Notes: generated by a model not told the origin, from the letters alone. 64,000 nucleotides of DNA from Sediminicola sp. (GCA_024643325.1 JAHEND010000007.1:34772-98771); one strand, 5' to 3'. Numbered from the stretch's first letter, positions 34,910-46,282 are shown. Numbers and translations are program-made.

Positions 34910-36697
34910 TTACATGCGCTCCGGAACCTCAATTCCTAAAAGGCCTAAAGCATCTTGAATCACTTGGGCCACTTTTCTAGAAAGCGCCACCCTGAAAACT
35001 TTTAATTCCTCGTTAGACTCCCCCAAAATAGATACGTTCTGGTAAAAACTGTTAAAAGCCTTTACCAAGTCATAGGTGTAATTAGCGACTAAAGCAGGAC
35101 TGTAATTTTGAGCGGCCAATTGAATGGTTTCAGGAAATAAAAATAACTGCTTCAATAAGGCCACTTCTTTCTCGTGTAAAAAAGATTCTTGCCCTTCAAA
35201 AGTCGGCAAAACAGAAGTGTCAAAATCTGCTTTCCTTAAAATAGATTGGATCCTAGCGTAAGTATACTGCATAAACGGACCCGTATTCCCCTGAAAATCT
35301 ACCGATTCTTTTGGATCAAATAAAATTCGCTTTTTAGGATCTACTTTTAAAATATAGTATTTGAGCGCACCCATACCAATAGTGTGGTATAAAGAAGCTT
35401 TCTGTTCCTCGGTATATCCAGATAATTTCCCTAGATCTTCAGAAATGCTTTCTGCCGTAGCTGCCATTTCGGTGATCAGATCATCTGCATCTACCACAGT
35501 TCCCTCCCTACTTTTCATTTTACCGCTGGGTAAGTCTACCATTCCATAGCTTAAATGAAACAATTGTTGGGCCCAACTAAATCCTAATTTTTTAAGAATG
35601 AGAAACAACACTTTAAAATGGTAATCTTGTTCGTTACCTACCGTATATACCATACCATTCACATCCGAGTAATCTGCTACCCGCTGTATGGCTGTTCCTA
35701 TATCTTGGGTCATATATACTGCAGTTCCATCTGAACGCAAAACAATCTTCTCATCAAGACCTTCTTCTGTAAGGTCTATCCATACACTCCCATCTTCTTT
35801 TTTAAAAAACACACCTTGCTCTAGTCCTTTGGCCACCACATCTTTTCCGAGTAGGTAAGTGTCGCTCTCGTAGTAATAACTGTCAAAGCTTACGCCCAAA
35901 CGTTTGTATGTCTCCTCAAAACCTTTGTACACCCATGCATTCATTTTTTTCCACAAAGCGGCCACCTCATCATCACCAGATTCCCAACGAATGAGCATTT
36001 CTTGTGCGGCTTTTAAAAGACTGGTTTCTTTTTCTGCTGAAGCTTGCTCCATACCTGAGGCTACTAATGCAGCTACCTCTTCTTTATAAGCTTTGTCAAA
36101 GGCCACATAGTACTTTCCTACTAGGGCGTCTCCTTTAAGACCTGAAGATTCAGGCGTTTCTCCATGACCAAACTTCTGCCAAGCCAACATACTTTTACAA
36201 ATGTGAATCCCTCGGTCATTAATAATTTGAGTCTTGTACACTTTTTTGCCAGAAGCTTCAAGAATTTTAGCCACCGAATAGCCTAATAAGTTATTCCTAA
36301 TATGCCCTAAATGAAGGGGCTTATTGGTGTTTGGAGAGGAGTATTCCACCATCACTGCCTGAGGGTCTTTCTCTTTGACGGTACCATAAGAGGTATCCAA
36401 TAAAGCATCGGCGAAAGCTGAAAGGAAAAAACGATCTGTTAAGCTAATGTTCAAAAAGCCTTTAACTACATTAAATGACTTTACGACTTCCAACTCCTCT
36501 TGCAAATAAGTCCCTATCTGGTTCCCGATCACTTCTGGGTTTCCTTTGATTACTTTGAGTAAAGAAAAAACAACCACTGTAATATCTCCTTCAAAATCTT
36601 TTCTTGTAGGTACAAATTCTACTGAAGACAATGGCTTGTCAAAAATTTTTTCAACGCCCTCTAAGACGGTTTTTTCAATCAGGGATACTACATTCAT
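34910..36697 (-). CDS. argS: Arginyl-tRNA synthetase
   Basis: Class I synthetase, charges tRNA-Arg. 595 residues. An N-terminal tRNA-binding domain (about 1-110) is followed by the HIGH motif as SSPNTNKPLHLGHIRNN, the KMSKS-equivalent GKMKSREG, and an anticodon-binding helical C terminus ending GLLGIEVPERM. A TAATTTTG -7 box lies 20 bases before the ATG. Confidence 0.96.
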   Translation of the reverse strand: MNVVSLIEKTVLEGVEKIFDKPLSSVEFVPTRKDFEGDITVVVFSLLKVIKGNPEVIGNQIGTYLQEELEVVKSFNVVKGFLNISLTDRFFLSAFADALLDTSYGTVKEKDPQAVMVEYSSPNTNKPLHLGHIRNNLLGYSVAKILEASGKKVYKTQIINDRGIHICKSMLAWQKFGHGETPESSGLKGDALVGKYYVAFDKAYKEEVAALVASGMEQASAEKETSLLKAAQEMLIRWESGDDEVAALWKKMNAWVYKGFEETYKRLGVSFDSYYYESDTYLLGKDVVAKGLEQGVFFKKEDGSVWIDLTEEGLDEKIVLRSDGTAVYMTQDIGTAIQRVADYSDVNGMVYTVGNEQDYHFKVLFLILKKLGFSWAQQLFHLSYGMVDLPSGKMKSREGTVVDADDLITEMAATAESISEDLGKLSGYTEEQKASLYHTIGMGALKYYILKVDPKKRILFDPKESVDFQGNTGPFMQYTYARIQSILRKADFDTSVLPTFEGQESFLHEKEVALLKQLFLFPETIQLAAQNYSPALVANYTYDLVKAFNSFYQNVSILGESNEELKVFRVALSRKVAQVIQDALGLLGIEVPERM

Positions 36698-36717
36698 AAT
36701 GGTTACTTCTTAGGGCG

Positions 36718-36725
36718 CAAAATTA
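36718..36725 (-). promoter_or_regulatory. argS -7 box
   Basis: TAATTTTG on minus, 20 bases before the start codon. Confidence 0.45.
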
Positions 36726-36740
36726 AGATTTTATTCTCAA

Positions 36741-36748
36741 TAAATTTG
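36741..36748 (+). promoter_or_regulatory. -7 box for hypothetical gene at 36808
   Basis: TAAATTTG on plus; start of transcription expected near 36755, upstream of both candidate start codons (GTG 36778, ATG 36808). Confidence 0.45.
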
Positions 36749-36807
36749 GGCTCTTTTACAATAAGACCGCTTAGTCAGTGATTAAATATAGTACCTTTAA
36801 CTTAAAA

Positions 36808-37230
36808 ATGCTTTGTAACGATTCATATAACAATCCAAGCCAGACCAATGCCATTAATGATTTAGTAGGCCAAGCCTATTCCATAAAGGAACGTTTTAAA
36901 ATGGGAGGTATTGGCTCTCCTAAAATGGAGATTGTCTCCAGTAGTGCGACCATTCATTCTTTGTTGGTATTAGACCATAATACCAACTACAGCTCTATTG
37001 AACTCAGACCCAAAGGTATTATACTTAGATTTAGGTCTTTGTTAGAAACCTATGCCCTGGTGATTCCATTTTACAAACTCACCATTTTCAAGGGAGACAC
37101 AGGGATTTACAGTGTGTATATGGATGACTACTTTGTTAAGGTGAAAGCAGACACCAAGGCCATTCAAAAATACTTCAAAAGGATTTTAGATGCTAAAATA
37201 GCTAATGACCCCAACCAATCGTATCATTAA
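36808..37230 (+). CDS. Conserved-looking hypothetical protein
   Basis: Not recognised. 140 residues from the ATG at 36808; a GTG ten codons earlier is an alternative start. No signal peptide or membrane segment. Beta-rich, with SSIELRPKGIILRFRS and YSVYMDDYFVKVKADTKAIQKYF, resembling a PH-like or small cytosolic fold. Its last four bases overlap the convergent ctlX end. Confidence 0.7.
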   Translation: MLCNDSYNNPSQTNAINDLVGQAYSIKERFKMGGIGSPKMEIVSSSATIHSLLVLDHNTNYSSIELRPKGIILRFRSLLETYALVIPFYKLTIFKGDTGIYSVYMDDYFVKVKADTKAIQKYFKRILDAKIANDPNQSYH

Positions 37231-38165
37231 TTTTCCATCCTAGGTAAAAATACCTCAGCCATCATACAACGGGCGCTCCCACCTCCACAAGTTTCAATAG
37301 TAGAAAGGTCTGCATGTATGATCTCACTGTGCTTTTCAATTTTTGACAACTGATCGGATGTTAGACTTTTGTAAGCGGTACTGCTCATAACCAAATAAGG
37401 GGTTTCTTCTGAACCAAGCACTTGCAACATATTTCCAGCAAAGCAGTGCATTTGAGCCTCGCTAATCGCAATAATCTCTTTACCGTCTTCTCTTAAATGA
37501 TTTACGACTGCCTTTCGCTCTTTCTTGTCATCTATACTGCCCAAACAGATCACTGCAAAGGTCTCTGCCAAACACATCATTACGTTGGTGTGATAAATGG
37601 GCAAGCGGTTTGAGCCTACGGTCTGATTAGCGTTAAAAATAACAGGAGTATATTCAAAATCTTCGCAGAACTCTATGAACAATTCTTCATCTGCTCTAGA
37701 AGACAAGGCACAATAGGCTTTTTTATGAACCCTATCTAAAATTAGACTTCCTGTGCCCTCTAGGAAAATACCTGAGTCTTCTGCAGCGGTATAATCCATG
37801 ACTTGGTCTATGATAAACCCGTCTTCTTCCAAGATTTCCAAAACTGCTTCTCTCCTTTCTAAGCGTCTATTTTCTGCAAACATAGGATATAGGGCTACCG
37901 TAGCATCCTGGTGAAAAGACACCCAGTTATTAGGAAACAACGCATCTGGTGTATCTGGATCTTCAGTATCCTGTACCACCGTTACCTGCACCCCTTTTTC
38001 TCTCAACAAAGACACATAAGCGTCAAATTCCTCTTGTGATTTTTTTACCACCTCTTCTGGCGGTATTCCCGCCGATGCTTGAAAGTAGTTATTCACAGCC
38101 GTTTGCTCGTTCATCCTGAACTGCGCAGGCCTGATCATTAAAATATGATTGGTCAGTTGTTTCAT
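37227..38165 (-). CDS. ctlX: Citrulline/arginine hydrolase of the amidinotransferase fold (CtlX-like)
   Basis: 312 residues. Guanidino-modifying fold: MIRPAQFRMN at the N terminus, FPNNWVSFH with the substrate Asn/Trp, FLEGTGSLILDR, His in HTNVMMCL, and nucleophile Cys in STIETCGGGSARCMMAE. These match Flavobacteriia proteins named for the citrulline hydrolase CtlX and arginine-deiminase-related proteins. The reaction is hydrolysis of citrulline or an arginine derivative; which one is not decided. The start shares one base with the stop of the upstream hydrolase gene (TAATG). Confidence 0.75.
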   Translation of the reverse strand: MKQLTNHILMIRPAQFRMNEQTAVNNYFQASAGIPPEEVVKKSQEEFDAYVSLLREKGVQVTVVQDTEDPDTPDALFPNNWVSFHQDATVALYPMFAENRRLERREAVLEILEEDGFIIDQVMDYTAAEDSGIFLEGTGSLILDRVHKKAYCALSSRADEELFIEFCEDFEYTPVIFNANQTVGSNRLPIYHTNVMMCLAETFAVICLGSIDDKKERKAVVNHLREDGKEIIAISEAQMHCFAGNMLQVLGSEETPYLVMSSTAYKSLTSDQLSKIEKHSEIIHADLSTIETCGGGSARCMMAEVFLPRMEN

Positions 38166-39079
38166 TAGTCTCTTATTAATGGTAAAGTACTACACCGCAA
38201 TAATCCCCCTTGCTTAGCAATCTCTTTGTATTCAATGGTTTCTACTTTGATCCCTTTATCTGAAAGCCATTCGTTTAATTTAGTAAACCGCTCGTCTGAA
38301 ACGACTACAGTTGGAGAGATAGAGAAAATGTTTGAATTCATTTCATACATCTCCTCTTTGGTAATTTCAAAAATATTTTCAGGACCAAAGTAATCTTTGA
38401 GCCATTGGTATTCAGACTCAACCAAAAAGCCTTCTTTGTGTAAAATAGCCCTATTTTTCCCTACAGGCTGAAAACAACAATCCAAGTGTAAAGCATTTTC
38501 TTTGGGGTTTGTATTGGACTTCTTAAGTTCAAAAGCCTTGACTATTTTATGGGGAAACAAATCGCTTAAAAAACCTATGGCCGCTTTATTAGTTCTCGCG
38601 GTAATATAGTCTGAATAATCACTCCCTGTGTAGGTCCCTACAAAGATATACTCATTCCAAGGCATTACATCTCCTCCTTCTACATGTACCTCCTGTGGAG
38701 GATACACTATTTTATGGGGATCTATCTGATCTACTATATATTTAATCGCTTGGTATTCATCCTCCCTATCCGGAAGTATATTAGCTTTAATGAGGGTATC
38801 TTCTATCACAAAAGCAATATCTCTAGAAAAAATCTGATTACATTCACTGATTATTTCAGGCCTATAGACTTTCACACCATACTTTTTTAAGACTGCAGCA
38901 AAATCCTCCATCTCACGAATCATATCTGATTCTAAAGGATAAGTGCCCGCCTTAATATGCTCTCGAGATTTTGGATCATAGGCGTCTACCAACTTTGGTA
39001 TTGGTCCGTTTTCCTGGGCAATACCCAATATCACTGCTTTTAAAGGCGCCGTTTCGTTTTGTATTTGAAGAGATCTCAT
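38165..39079 (-). CDS. Dimethylarginine dimethylaminohydrolase/amidinotransferase-like protein
   Basis: 304 residues from the ATG at 39077-39079; a further 11 codons upstream lie in a terminator region and are unlikely. Pentein fold with EVHVEGGDVMPW (Glu/Asp), His in NALHLDCCFQPVG and the nucleophile Cys in KQGGLLRCSTLPL. It likely releases an amine or ammonia from a guanidino compound. It is translationally coupled to the ctlX-like gene, so the two probably act on consecutive arginine derivatives. Confidence 0.8.
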   Translation of the reverse strand: MRSLQIQNETAPLKAVILGIAQENGPIPKLVDAYDPKSREHIKAGTYPLESDMIREMEDFAAVLKKYGVKVYRPEIISECNQIFSRDIAFVIEDTLIKANILPDREDEYQAIKYIVDQIDPHKIVYPPQEVHVEGGDVMPWNEYIFVGTYTGSDYSDYITARTNKAAIGFLSDLFPHKIVKAFELKKSNTNPKENALHLDCCFQPVGKNRAILHKEGFLVESEYQWLKDYFGPENIFEITKEEMYEMNSNIFSISPTVVVSDERFTKLNEWLSDKGIKVETIEYKEIAKQGGLLRCSTLPLIRD

Positions 39080-39098
39080 CACTGTTTTTTTAAAATAA

Positions 39099-39130
39099 AA
39101 AAGCCTTGTCAAAAATACAACAAGGCTTTT
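39099..39130 (-). terminator. gltA-side terminator overlapping a promoter box
   Basis: AAAAGCCTTGT (39099-39109) pairs with ACAAGGCTTTT (39120-39130), loop of ten, followed on minus by a T-rich stretch; 20 bases past the gltA stop. The loop holds TATTTTTG on minus (39117 to 39110), a -7 box for the hydrolase pair. Confidence 0.75.
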
Positions 39131-39149
39131 ATTATAAAGTAATATTGGC

Positions 39150-40433
39150 TTATCTATTTTCTACCGGAATAAAATCCCTAAAGTTTTCTCCAACATACAC
39201 CTGTCTTGGCCTTCCTATAGGCTCATTGTTTTCACGCATTTCTTTCCATTGCGCAATCCAACCTGGTAAACGACCCAATGCAAACATTACCGTGAACATC
39301 TCTGTTGGGATGCCTAATGCTCGATAAATAATACCTGAGTAAAAATCTACATTAGGGTATAATTTTCTATCTACAAAATATTGATCTTCCAAAGCTTCTT
39401 TTTCTAAGCCTTTAGCTATGGCTAAAATTGGATCATCTATTCCTAAATTATTTAATACCTCGTCTGCAGCTTTTTTGATGATTTTGGCCCTAGGATCAAA
39501 ATTCTTATACACACGGTGACCAAAGCCCATTAATCTAAATGGGTCATTTTTATCCTTAGCCTTGGCCATGTATTTTTTAGTATCACCTCCGTCTGCTTCA
39601 ATGGCCTCTAACATCTCAAGTACTGCTTGGTTGGCACCTCCGTGTAAAGGACCCCACAATGCAGAAATACCTGCAGAAAGAGAGGCAAAAAGACCCGCAT
39701 GAGAAGAACCTACAATTCTAACTGTAGAAGTAGAGCAATTTTGCTCATGGTCTGCATGCAGGATTAATAATTTATCCAAAGCATCTATAATCACTTTGTT
39801 CTTGGTATATTCTTGGCTTGGCTTTTTAAACATCATTTTGTGAATGTTTTCCACATAGCTAAGACTGTCGTCTCCATAATCTAAAGGCAAGCCTTTTTTC
39901 TTTCTCATAGTCCATGCAACCAATACTGGAAATTTAGCAACTATTCTTACAATAGCAGCATACATTTCTTTATCAGAAGAAACATTGACTGAATTAGGAT
40001 TAAAAGATATAAGCGCACTAGTCAGAGAGGCTAAAACACCCATTGGATGAGCAGATTTTGGAAAACCATCTAAGATTTTCTTCATTTCCTCATCTACATG
40101 AGACTCTGCGACAATATCTTTTTGAAAATCTTCTAATTGTACTTTAGTAGGAAGTTCGCCAAAGATTAATAAATATACCACCTCAATAAAGCTCGCTTTC
40201 TCCGCCAAATCTTCAATAGAGTAACCCCTGTATCTCAAAATACCTTTTTCGCCATCTAGAAAAGTAATCGCACTCTCACAAGATCCGGTATTTTTATACC
40301 CGGGATCAATAGTAATCATACCACTTTGAGCCCTTAAAGTTTTAATATCTATAGCCAATTCATTTTCTGAACCCTTAATGACAGGAAACTCAAAAGTTTT
40401 ATCTTGGTATTGTAAAATCGCTTTATCTGACAT
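39150..40433 (-). CDS. gltA: Citrate synthase
   Basis: First TCA cycle enzyme. 427 residues from the ATG at 40431-40433 (MSDKAILQYQ); the open frame further up includes the promoter. Catalytic motifs: ITFLDGEKGILRYRGY, HADHEQNCSTSTVR with the catalytic His, GPLHGGANQAVLEML, MGFGHRVYKNFDPRA and NVDFYSGI with the Asp. Type II form of Gram-negative bacteria. Strong promoter and terminators on both sides, so monocistronic. Confidence 0.96.
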   Translation of the reverse strand: MSDKAILQYQDKTFEFPVIKGSENELAIDIKTLRAQSGMITIDPGYKNTGSCESAITFLDGEKGILRYRGYSIEDLAEKASFIEVVYLLIFGELPTKVQLEDFQKDIVAESHVDEEMKKILDGFPKSAHPMGVLASLTSALISFNPNSVNVSSDKEMYAAIVRIVAKFPVLVAWTMRKKKGLPLDYGDDSLSYVENIHKMMFKKPSQEYTKNKVIIDALDKLLILHADHEQNCSTSTVRIVGSSHAGLFASLSAGISALWGPLHGGANQAVLEMLEAIEADGGDTKKYMAKAKDKNDPFRLMGFGHRVYKNFDPRAKIIKKAADEVLNNLGIDDPILAIAKGLEKEALEDQYFVDRKLYPNVDFYSGIIYRALGIPTEMFTVMFALGRLPGWIAQWKEMRENNEPIGRPRQVYVGENFRDFIPVENR

Positions 40434-40459
40434 ATTCAAAAATCTTTTTTTTATGTTCA

Positions 40460-40490
40460 CAAATTTACTAAAAAGTGACCATGTTAACAA
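40460..40490 (-). promoter_or_regulatory. gltA promoter
   Basis: TTG (40490-40488), 20 bases, then TAAATTTG (40467-40460) on minus: both Bacteroidota elements at near-ideal spacing, 26 bases before the start codon. Confidence 0.75.
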
Positions 40491-40517
40491 TCTGAAAGAT
40501 GCTAATTATTTCAAAAA

Positions 40518-40540
40518 AAAAGGCCCTAAAAGGGCCTTTT
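40518..40540 (-). terminator. eno terminator
   Basis: AAAAGGCCCT (40518-40527) and AGGGCCTTTT (40531-40540), three-base loop, with A-run on plus giving U-tract on minus. Follows eno. Confidence 0.88.
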
Positions 40541-40563
40541 AAAATTATATTTAACTCAGTGAG

Positions 40564-41916
<1,353 letters not shown>

Positions 41917-42003
41917 TTATTCGTTTTTAGCGAAAAAATATCACTATAACGTTTTAGTACACAGGTGTTTTACCAATACCTAATGTGTGCACCACGTATT
42001 GAT

Positions 42004-43119
42004 CTAAACTTTAACTGAAGCATTCATTAGATCAAAGAATTGATCAAATAAATAAGTGGCGTCATTTGGACCTGGACCTGCTTCAGGATGGTATTGAACA
42101 GAAAAAACAGGCTTATTAGTCATTTCTATGCCTGCTACGGTTAAATCATTCAAATGAATATGTGTTATAGCAACGTTCGGATGCTTTTCAGTAGCTTCCT
42201 TATCTATAGCAAAACCGTGATTTTGAGAAGTTATTTCTCCTTTCCCTGTTTTTAAATTTTTGATGGGATGGTTAATACCCCTATGCCCGTTATACATTTT
42301 ATAGGTTGGAATTCCATTCGCTAAAGCAATTACTTGGTGCCCCAAACATATACCAAACAAAGGAAGACCACTGGCAATCATTTTCTGGGCAGTTTCTATA
42401 GCTACTGTCAAAGGCTCTGGATCTCCAGGACCATTGGAGATAAAATAACCATCTGCTCCCCAAGATTCTAATTCTTGAAAAGGAGTGTCATGAGGAAAAA
42501 CTTTAATATAAGCACCTCGCTGCTGAAGGTTTCGAAGTATATTTTTTTTAATCCCAATATCCAAGGCTGCAATCTTAAAAGAGCTCTCTGGATTACCAAC
42601 CACATATGGTTCCTTTGTAGATACTTCCCCGGCCAAAGCCAATCCTTGCATACTTGGAACCTTAGAAAGTTCAGATTTAAGCGCATCTATTTCATCTACT
42701 CTGGTAGAAATAACCGCATTCATAGCGCCGTGATCTCTAATATAACTCACTAAGGCACGGGTGTCTACGTCTGAAATAGCAAAGAGGTTGAAATCATTCA
42801 AATAATCTTCTAAAGAAGCTGTTGCATCTGCTCTGGAAAACTCATAAGAAAAGTTTTTACAGATGAGACCAGCAATCTTAACACCGTCAGATTCCACTTC
42901 ATTTGGATTGGTCCCATAATTACCAATATGTGCATTGGTCGTAACCATGAGCTGACCAAAATAAGAAGGATCTGTAAAAATTTCTTGATAACCGGTCATT
43001 CCTGTGTTAAAACAAACTTCTCCAAAAGCAGTTCCAGTTTTATCTCCCACAGCTTTACCATGGAAAATAGTTCCGTCTGCCAACAAAATAATAGCGCTTC
43101 TTTTTTTCTTATACTTCAT
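42004..43119 (-). CDS. carA: Carbamoyl-phosphate synthase small (glutaminase) subunit
   Basis: Releases ammonia from glutamine for carbamoyl phosphate, used for arginine and pyrimidine synthesis. 371 residues from MKYKKKRSAIILLADGT (ATG at 43117-43119). N-terminal CPSase small domain (TGMTGYQEIFTDPSYFGQ) and class I amidotransferase with FISNGPGDP, nucleophile Cys in GICLGHQ and HPEAGPGP. carB is not in the window, unusual for an operon. It lies after the rplQ terminator. Confidence 0.95.
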   Translation of the reverse strand: MKYKKKRSAIILLADGTIFHGKAVGDKTGTAFGEVCFNTGMTGYQEIFTDPSYFGQLMVTTNAHIGNYGTNPNEVESDGVKIAGLICKNFSYEFSRADATASLEDYLNDFNLFAISDVDTRALVSYIRDHGAMNAVISTRVDEIDALKSELSKVPSMQGLALAGEVSTKEPYVVGNPESSFKIAALDIGIKKNILRNLQQRGAYIKVFPHDTPFQELESWGADGYFISNGPGDPEPLTVAIETAQKMIASGLPLFGICLGHQVIALANGIPTYKMYNGHRGINHPIKNLKTGKGEITSQNHGFAIDKEATEKHPNVAITHIHLNDLTVAGIEMTNKPVFSVQYHPEAGPGPNDATYLFDQFFDLMNASVKV

Positions 43120-43156
43120 TGTGTTCAAATTCTTTATATAAACAAAAAAACAAAAA

Positions 43157-43186
43157 AAAAGGACAAGCAATAAAGCTTATCCTTTT
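43157..43186 (-). terminator. Terminator of the ribosomal superoperon
   Basis: On minus AAAAGGATAAGC, six-base loop, GCTTGTCCTTTT then a T-run: one G-U pair. Ends the rpsL-to-rplQ transcript 25 bases after the rplQ stop. Confidence 0.85.
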
Positions 43187-43211
43187 AAATTATAAAACAT
43201 TTAATAACAGT

Positions 43212-43748
43212 TTATGCTTTAGCATCATCTGTATTTTCTGTGTTATCTTTATCTGCAGCTGGTGCAGCTTTTACTGAAGCTTCAGCAACCTCTGTAGCAG
43301 GCGCTGCAACTTTAGCTTTACCTCTACGAGTTGATTTCTTAGCGGCTTTTTTAGTGTTGCTATACAACTCATTAAAGTCTACTAATTCAATCATAGCCAT
43401 ATCTGCGTTATCTCCTAACCTGTTTCCAAGTTTAATGATACGTGTATAACCTCCTGGTCTGTCTGCCACTTTATCTGCAACAGTAGAAAATAACTCAGTT
43501 ACTGCATACTTATCACGTAGGTACTTAAAAGCGATACGTCTGTTATGCGTCCCTTTTTCTACCGTTTGGTTGTTAGCTGCTTTAGATTTAGTAATAATAG
43601 GCTCTAAAAATACTTTTAAAGCTTTGGCTTTGGCAACTGTTGTATTAATTCTTTTATGTTCAATTAGAGAACAAGCCATATTGGCTAACATAGCTTTTCT
43701 ATGTGCTGTTTTTCTCCCTAAATGATTAACTTTCTTACCGTGTCTCAT
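43212..43748 (-). CDS. rplQ: 50S ribosomal protein L17
   Basis: 178 residues. The L17 fold fills about residues 1-125 ([20 protein letters not shown], then [11 protein letters not shown]). An alanine- and acidic-rich tail of about 50 residues ([20 protein letters not shown] and onward) extends past the usual length, as seen in other Bacteroidota. Last gene of the superoperon. Confidence 0.95.
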   Translation of the reverse strand: MRHGKKVNHLGRKTAHRKAMLANMACSLIEHKRINTTVAKAKALKVFLEPIITKSKAANNQTVEKGTHNRRIAFKYLRDKYAVTELFSTVADKVADRPGGYTRIIKLGNRLGDNADMAMIELVDFNELYSNTKKAAKKSTRRGKAKVAAPATEVAEASVKAAPAADKDNTENTDDAKA

Positions 43749-43792
43749 GGTATTGTTCTATATGAATGCTGTGAAAAATTCTCAGCGCTTAA

Positions 43793-44785
43793 TTAATCTT
43801 TATCTAATTTATATTTGGATAGGTCCATCCCGAAACTAAGCCCTTTGTTAATCACTAACTCTTCTAATTCAGTTAATGATTTCTTACCAAAGTTTCTAAA
43901 CTTCATTAAGTCATTCTTGTTAAAAGAAACAAGGTCACCTAACGTATCTACCTCTGCAGCTTTCAAGCAATTTAATGCCCTAACTGAAAGATCCATATCT
44001 ACTAACTTAGTTTTCAATAACTGACGCATGTGAAGTGATTCTTCATCATAAGTTTCTGTTTGGGCAATTTCATCTGCTTCCAAAGTAATTCTCTCATCTG
44101 AGAATAACATAAAGTGATGAATTAATACCTTGGCAGCTTCTGTTAAAGCGTCTTTTGGATGAATTGAACCGTCAGAAACAATTTCAAAAACAAGCTTTTC
44201 ATAATCGGTCTTTTGCTCAACCCTAAAATTTTCAATACTGTACTTCACATTCTTAATAGGTGTGAATATAGAATCAATAGCAATAGTTCCAATTGGAGCG
44301 CCTGATTTTTTGTTTTCTTCTGCTGGCACATATCCCCTACCTTTTTCAATGGTAAGTTCCATGTTAATATTCACCTTAGCATCCATATTACAAATGACTA
44401 AGTCTGGGTTTAACACTTGAAAACCAGAAATAAATTTCTGAAAATCACCAGCAGTTAATTGTTGTTTTCCACTTAGAGCTATAGAAATAGTTTCATTGTC
44501 AACATCTTCTATTTGTCTTTTGAAACGAACTTGTTTCAAGTTGAGGATTATTTCGGTTACATCTTCTACCACTCCAGGAATCACAGAGAATTCATGTGCT
44601 ACTTTGTCCATGCGAACAGAAGTAATTGCAAAACCTTCAAGTGCAGAAAGCATCACCCTTCTAAGCGCATTCCCAACTGTCAATCCATAACCAGGTTCTA
44701 AAGGGCGGAATTCGAATTTCCCTTCAAAATCGGTAGAATCAATCATGATTACTTTATCGGGCTTCTGAAAATTAAATAATGCCAT
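43793..44785 (-). CDS. rpoA: RNA polymerase alpha subunit
   Basis: 330 residues. N-terminal dimerisation domain with [24 protein letters not shown]-terminal domain with [22 protein letters not shown] helix and [12 protein letters not shown]. Seventeen bases after rpsD, 44 bp before rplQ: the usual alpha operon order. Confidence 0.96.
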   Translation of the reverse strand: MALFNFQKPDKVIMIDSTDFEGKFEFRPLEPGYGLTVGNALRRVMLSALEGFAITSVRMDKVAHEFSVIPGVVEDVTEIILNLKQVRFKRQIEDVDNETISIALSGKQQLTAGDFQKFISGFQVLNPDLVICNMDAKVNINMELTIEKGRGYVPAEENKKSGAPIGTIAIDSIFTPIKNVKYSIENFRVEQKTDYEKLVFEIVSDGSIHPKDALTEAAKVLIHHFMLFSDERITLEADEIAQTETYDEESLHMRQLLKTKLVDMDLSVRALNCLKAAEVDTLGDLVSFNKNDLMKFRNFGKKSLTELEELVINKGLSFGMDLSKYKLDKD

Positions 44786-44802
44786 AATTGGATCAGTTGT
44801 GT

Positions 44803-45408
44803 TTATTTAGAGTATAACTCGACGATTAATTGTTCCTTAATATTTTCAGGAATCTGAAGTCTTTCTGGAATAGCAACAAAGCTACCTTCCATTTTTTCTG
44901 AGTTCCATGTAATCCATTCGTATACATTAGAACTGACAGAAAGTGCATCTGATATTGTTTGTAAAGACTTAGATTTTTCTCTAACTCCTACAACATCTCC
45001 AGCTTTTAAAGAATATGATGGGATATTTACAATAGATCCATTCACAGTAATGTGTCTGTGAGAAACCAATTGTCTTGCTCCACTTCTAGAAGTAGAAATA
45101 CCCATTCTGTAAACCACATTGTCTAAACGAGACTCACATAATTGAAGTAAAACCTCACCGGTAACTCCTTTACTTCTGTTTGCTTTTGCAAATATATTTC
45201 TAAATTGTTTTTCAAGAATACCGTAAGTGTACTTAGCTTTCTGCTTTTCCATTAACTGTACTTTGTATTCTGACTCTTTTCCACGGCGTCTGTTGTTACC
45301 GTGTTGTCCTGGAGGAAAGTTTCTCTTTTCAAAAGACTTGTCTTCTCCGAAGATTGCTTCACCGAATCTACGTGCAATCTTAGTTTTTGGTCCTGTATAT
45401 CTTGCCAT
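44803..45408 (-). CDS. rpsD: 30S ribosomal protein S4
   Basis: 201 residues; starts [17 protein letters not shown], has [18 protein letters not shown] and the S4 RNA-binding domain [20 protein letters not shown]. Primary 16S-binding assembly protein and, in E. coli, the repressor of its own operon. Here it is preceded by a 93-bp structured gap, unlike its tightly packed neighbours, which may be an S4 control site. Confidence 0.96.
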   Translation of the reverse strand: MARYTGPKTKIARRFGEAIFGEDKSFEKRNFPPGQHGNNRRRGKESEYKVQLMEKQKAKYTYGILEKQFRNIFAKANRSKGVTGEVLLQLCESRLDNVVYRMGISTSRSGARQLVSHRHITVNGSIVNIPSYSLKAGDVVGVREKSKSLQTISDALSVSSNVYEWITWNSEKMEGSFVAIPERLQIPENIKEQLIVELYSK

Positions 45409-45501
45409 TTTCTAAAAATTTGATACTGTGATCATGAATTAAGGCTATCCTTCGATAATCGTAACTACAGTATCTGTGAAATGCCCTTGGGCGTTAATTA
45501 A
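45409..45501 (-). ncRNA. Candidate structured leader before rpsD
   Basis: On minus, GATACTGT (45474-45467) pairs with ACAGTATC (45429-45422) in a perfect eight-base stem enclosing 37 bases that themselves hold CGAT/ATCG and AAGG/CCTT pairs. A GCCC/GGGC hairpin lies upstream. The structure ends 13 bases before the rpsD ATG. Probable autogenous regulatory RNA. Confidence 0.5.
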
Positions 45502-45894
45502 TTAAACTCTTCTTCTTTTTGGAGGTCTACAACCGTTGTGTGGCATTGGAGTAACGTCAATGATTTCTGTTACTTCAATTCCTGCGTTGTGAATAGATCT
45601 AATAGCAGATTCTCTACCATTACCTGGTCCTTTCACATACACTTTTACTTTGCGTAAACCAGCTTCATGTGCCACTTTAGCACAATCTTCTGATGCCAAC
45701 TGAGCAGCGTAAGGAGTATTTTTCTTAGAACCTCTAAAACCCATTTTTCCAGCAGATGACCATGAAATGACATCTCCTTTTTTATTGGTTAAAGAAATAA
45801 TGATGTTGTTAAAAGATGCAGTTACATGTGCTTCTCCAACAGACTCAATAATAACTTTACGCTTTTTTGTTGCTTTTGTATTTGCCTTTGCCAT
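45502..45894 (-). CDS. rpsK: 30S ribosomal protein S11
   Basis: 130 residues. [13 protein letters not shown] region, [31 protein letters not shown] and the invariant end [15 protein letters not shown]. Confidence 0.96.
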   Translation of the reverse strand: MAKANTKATKKRKVIIESVGEAHVTASFNNIIISLTNKKGDVISWSSAGKMGFRGSKKNTPYAAQLASEDCAKVAHEAGLRKVKVYVKGPGNGRESAIRSIHNAGIEVTEIIDVTPMPHNGCRPPKRRRV

Positions 45895-45907
45895 AATACG
45901 CTACTTA

Positions 45908-46282
45908 TTATTTAGTTGCTTTTTTCTTGTTAGCAACTGTTTTTCTTTTTCCTTTACGAGTTCTAGAGTTGTTTTTAGTACGCTGACCTCTTAAGGGTAA
46001 ACCAGTACGGTGTCTTATACCTCTGTAACAACCAATGTCCATTAATCGCTTAATGTTCAGTTGAGTTTCAGAACGTAACTCTCCCTCAATGGTATAAGCA
46101 GAAACTGCTTCCCTTATTTTAGAAATCTCGTCATCATTCCAATCAGAAACCTTAGTGTCTTCACTAACGCCTGCTGCAATTAAGATTTCTTTTGCTCTAG
46201 TTTTACCAACACCAAATATGTAGGTAAGGGCAATAACCCCTCTTTTCTGTTTGGGTATATCTACCCCTGCAATTCTTGCCAT
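45908..46282 (-). CDS. rpsM: 30S ribosomal protein S13
   Basis: 124 residues. [21 protein letters not shown] at the start, [33 protein letters not shown] at the end, typical for S13. It contacts the subunit bridge and P-site tRNA. Starts three bases after rpmJ. Confidence 0.96.
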   Translation of the reverse strand: MARIAGVDIPKQKRGVIALTYIFGVGKTRAKEILIAAGVSEDTKVSDWNDDEISKIREAVSAYTIEGELRSETQLNIKRLMDIGCYRGIRHRTGLPLRGQRTKNNSRTRKGKRKTVANKKKATK

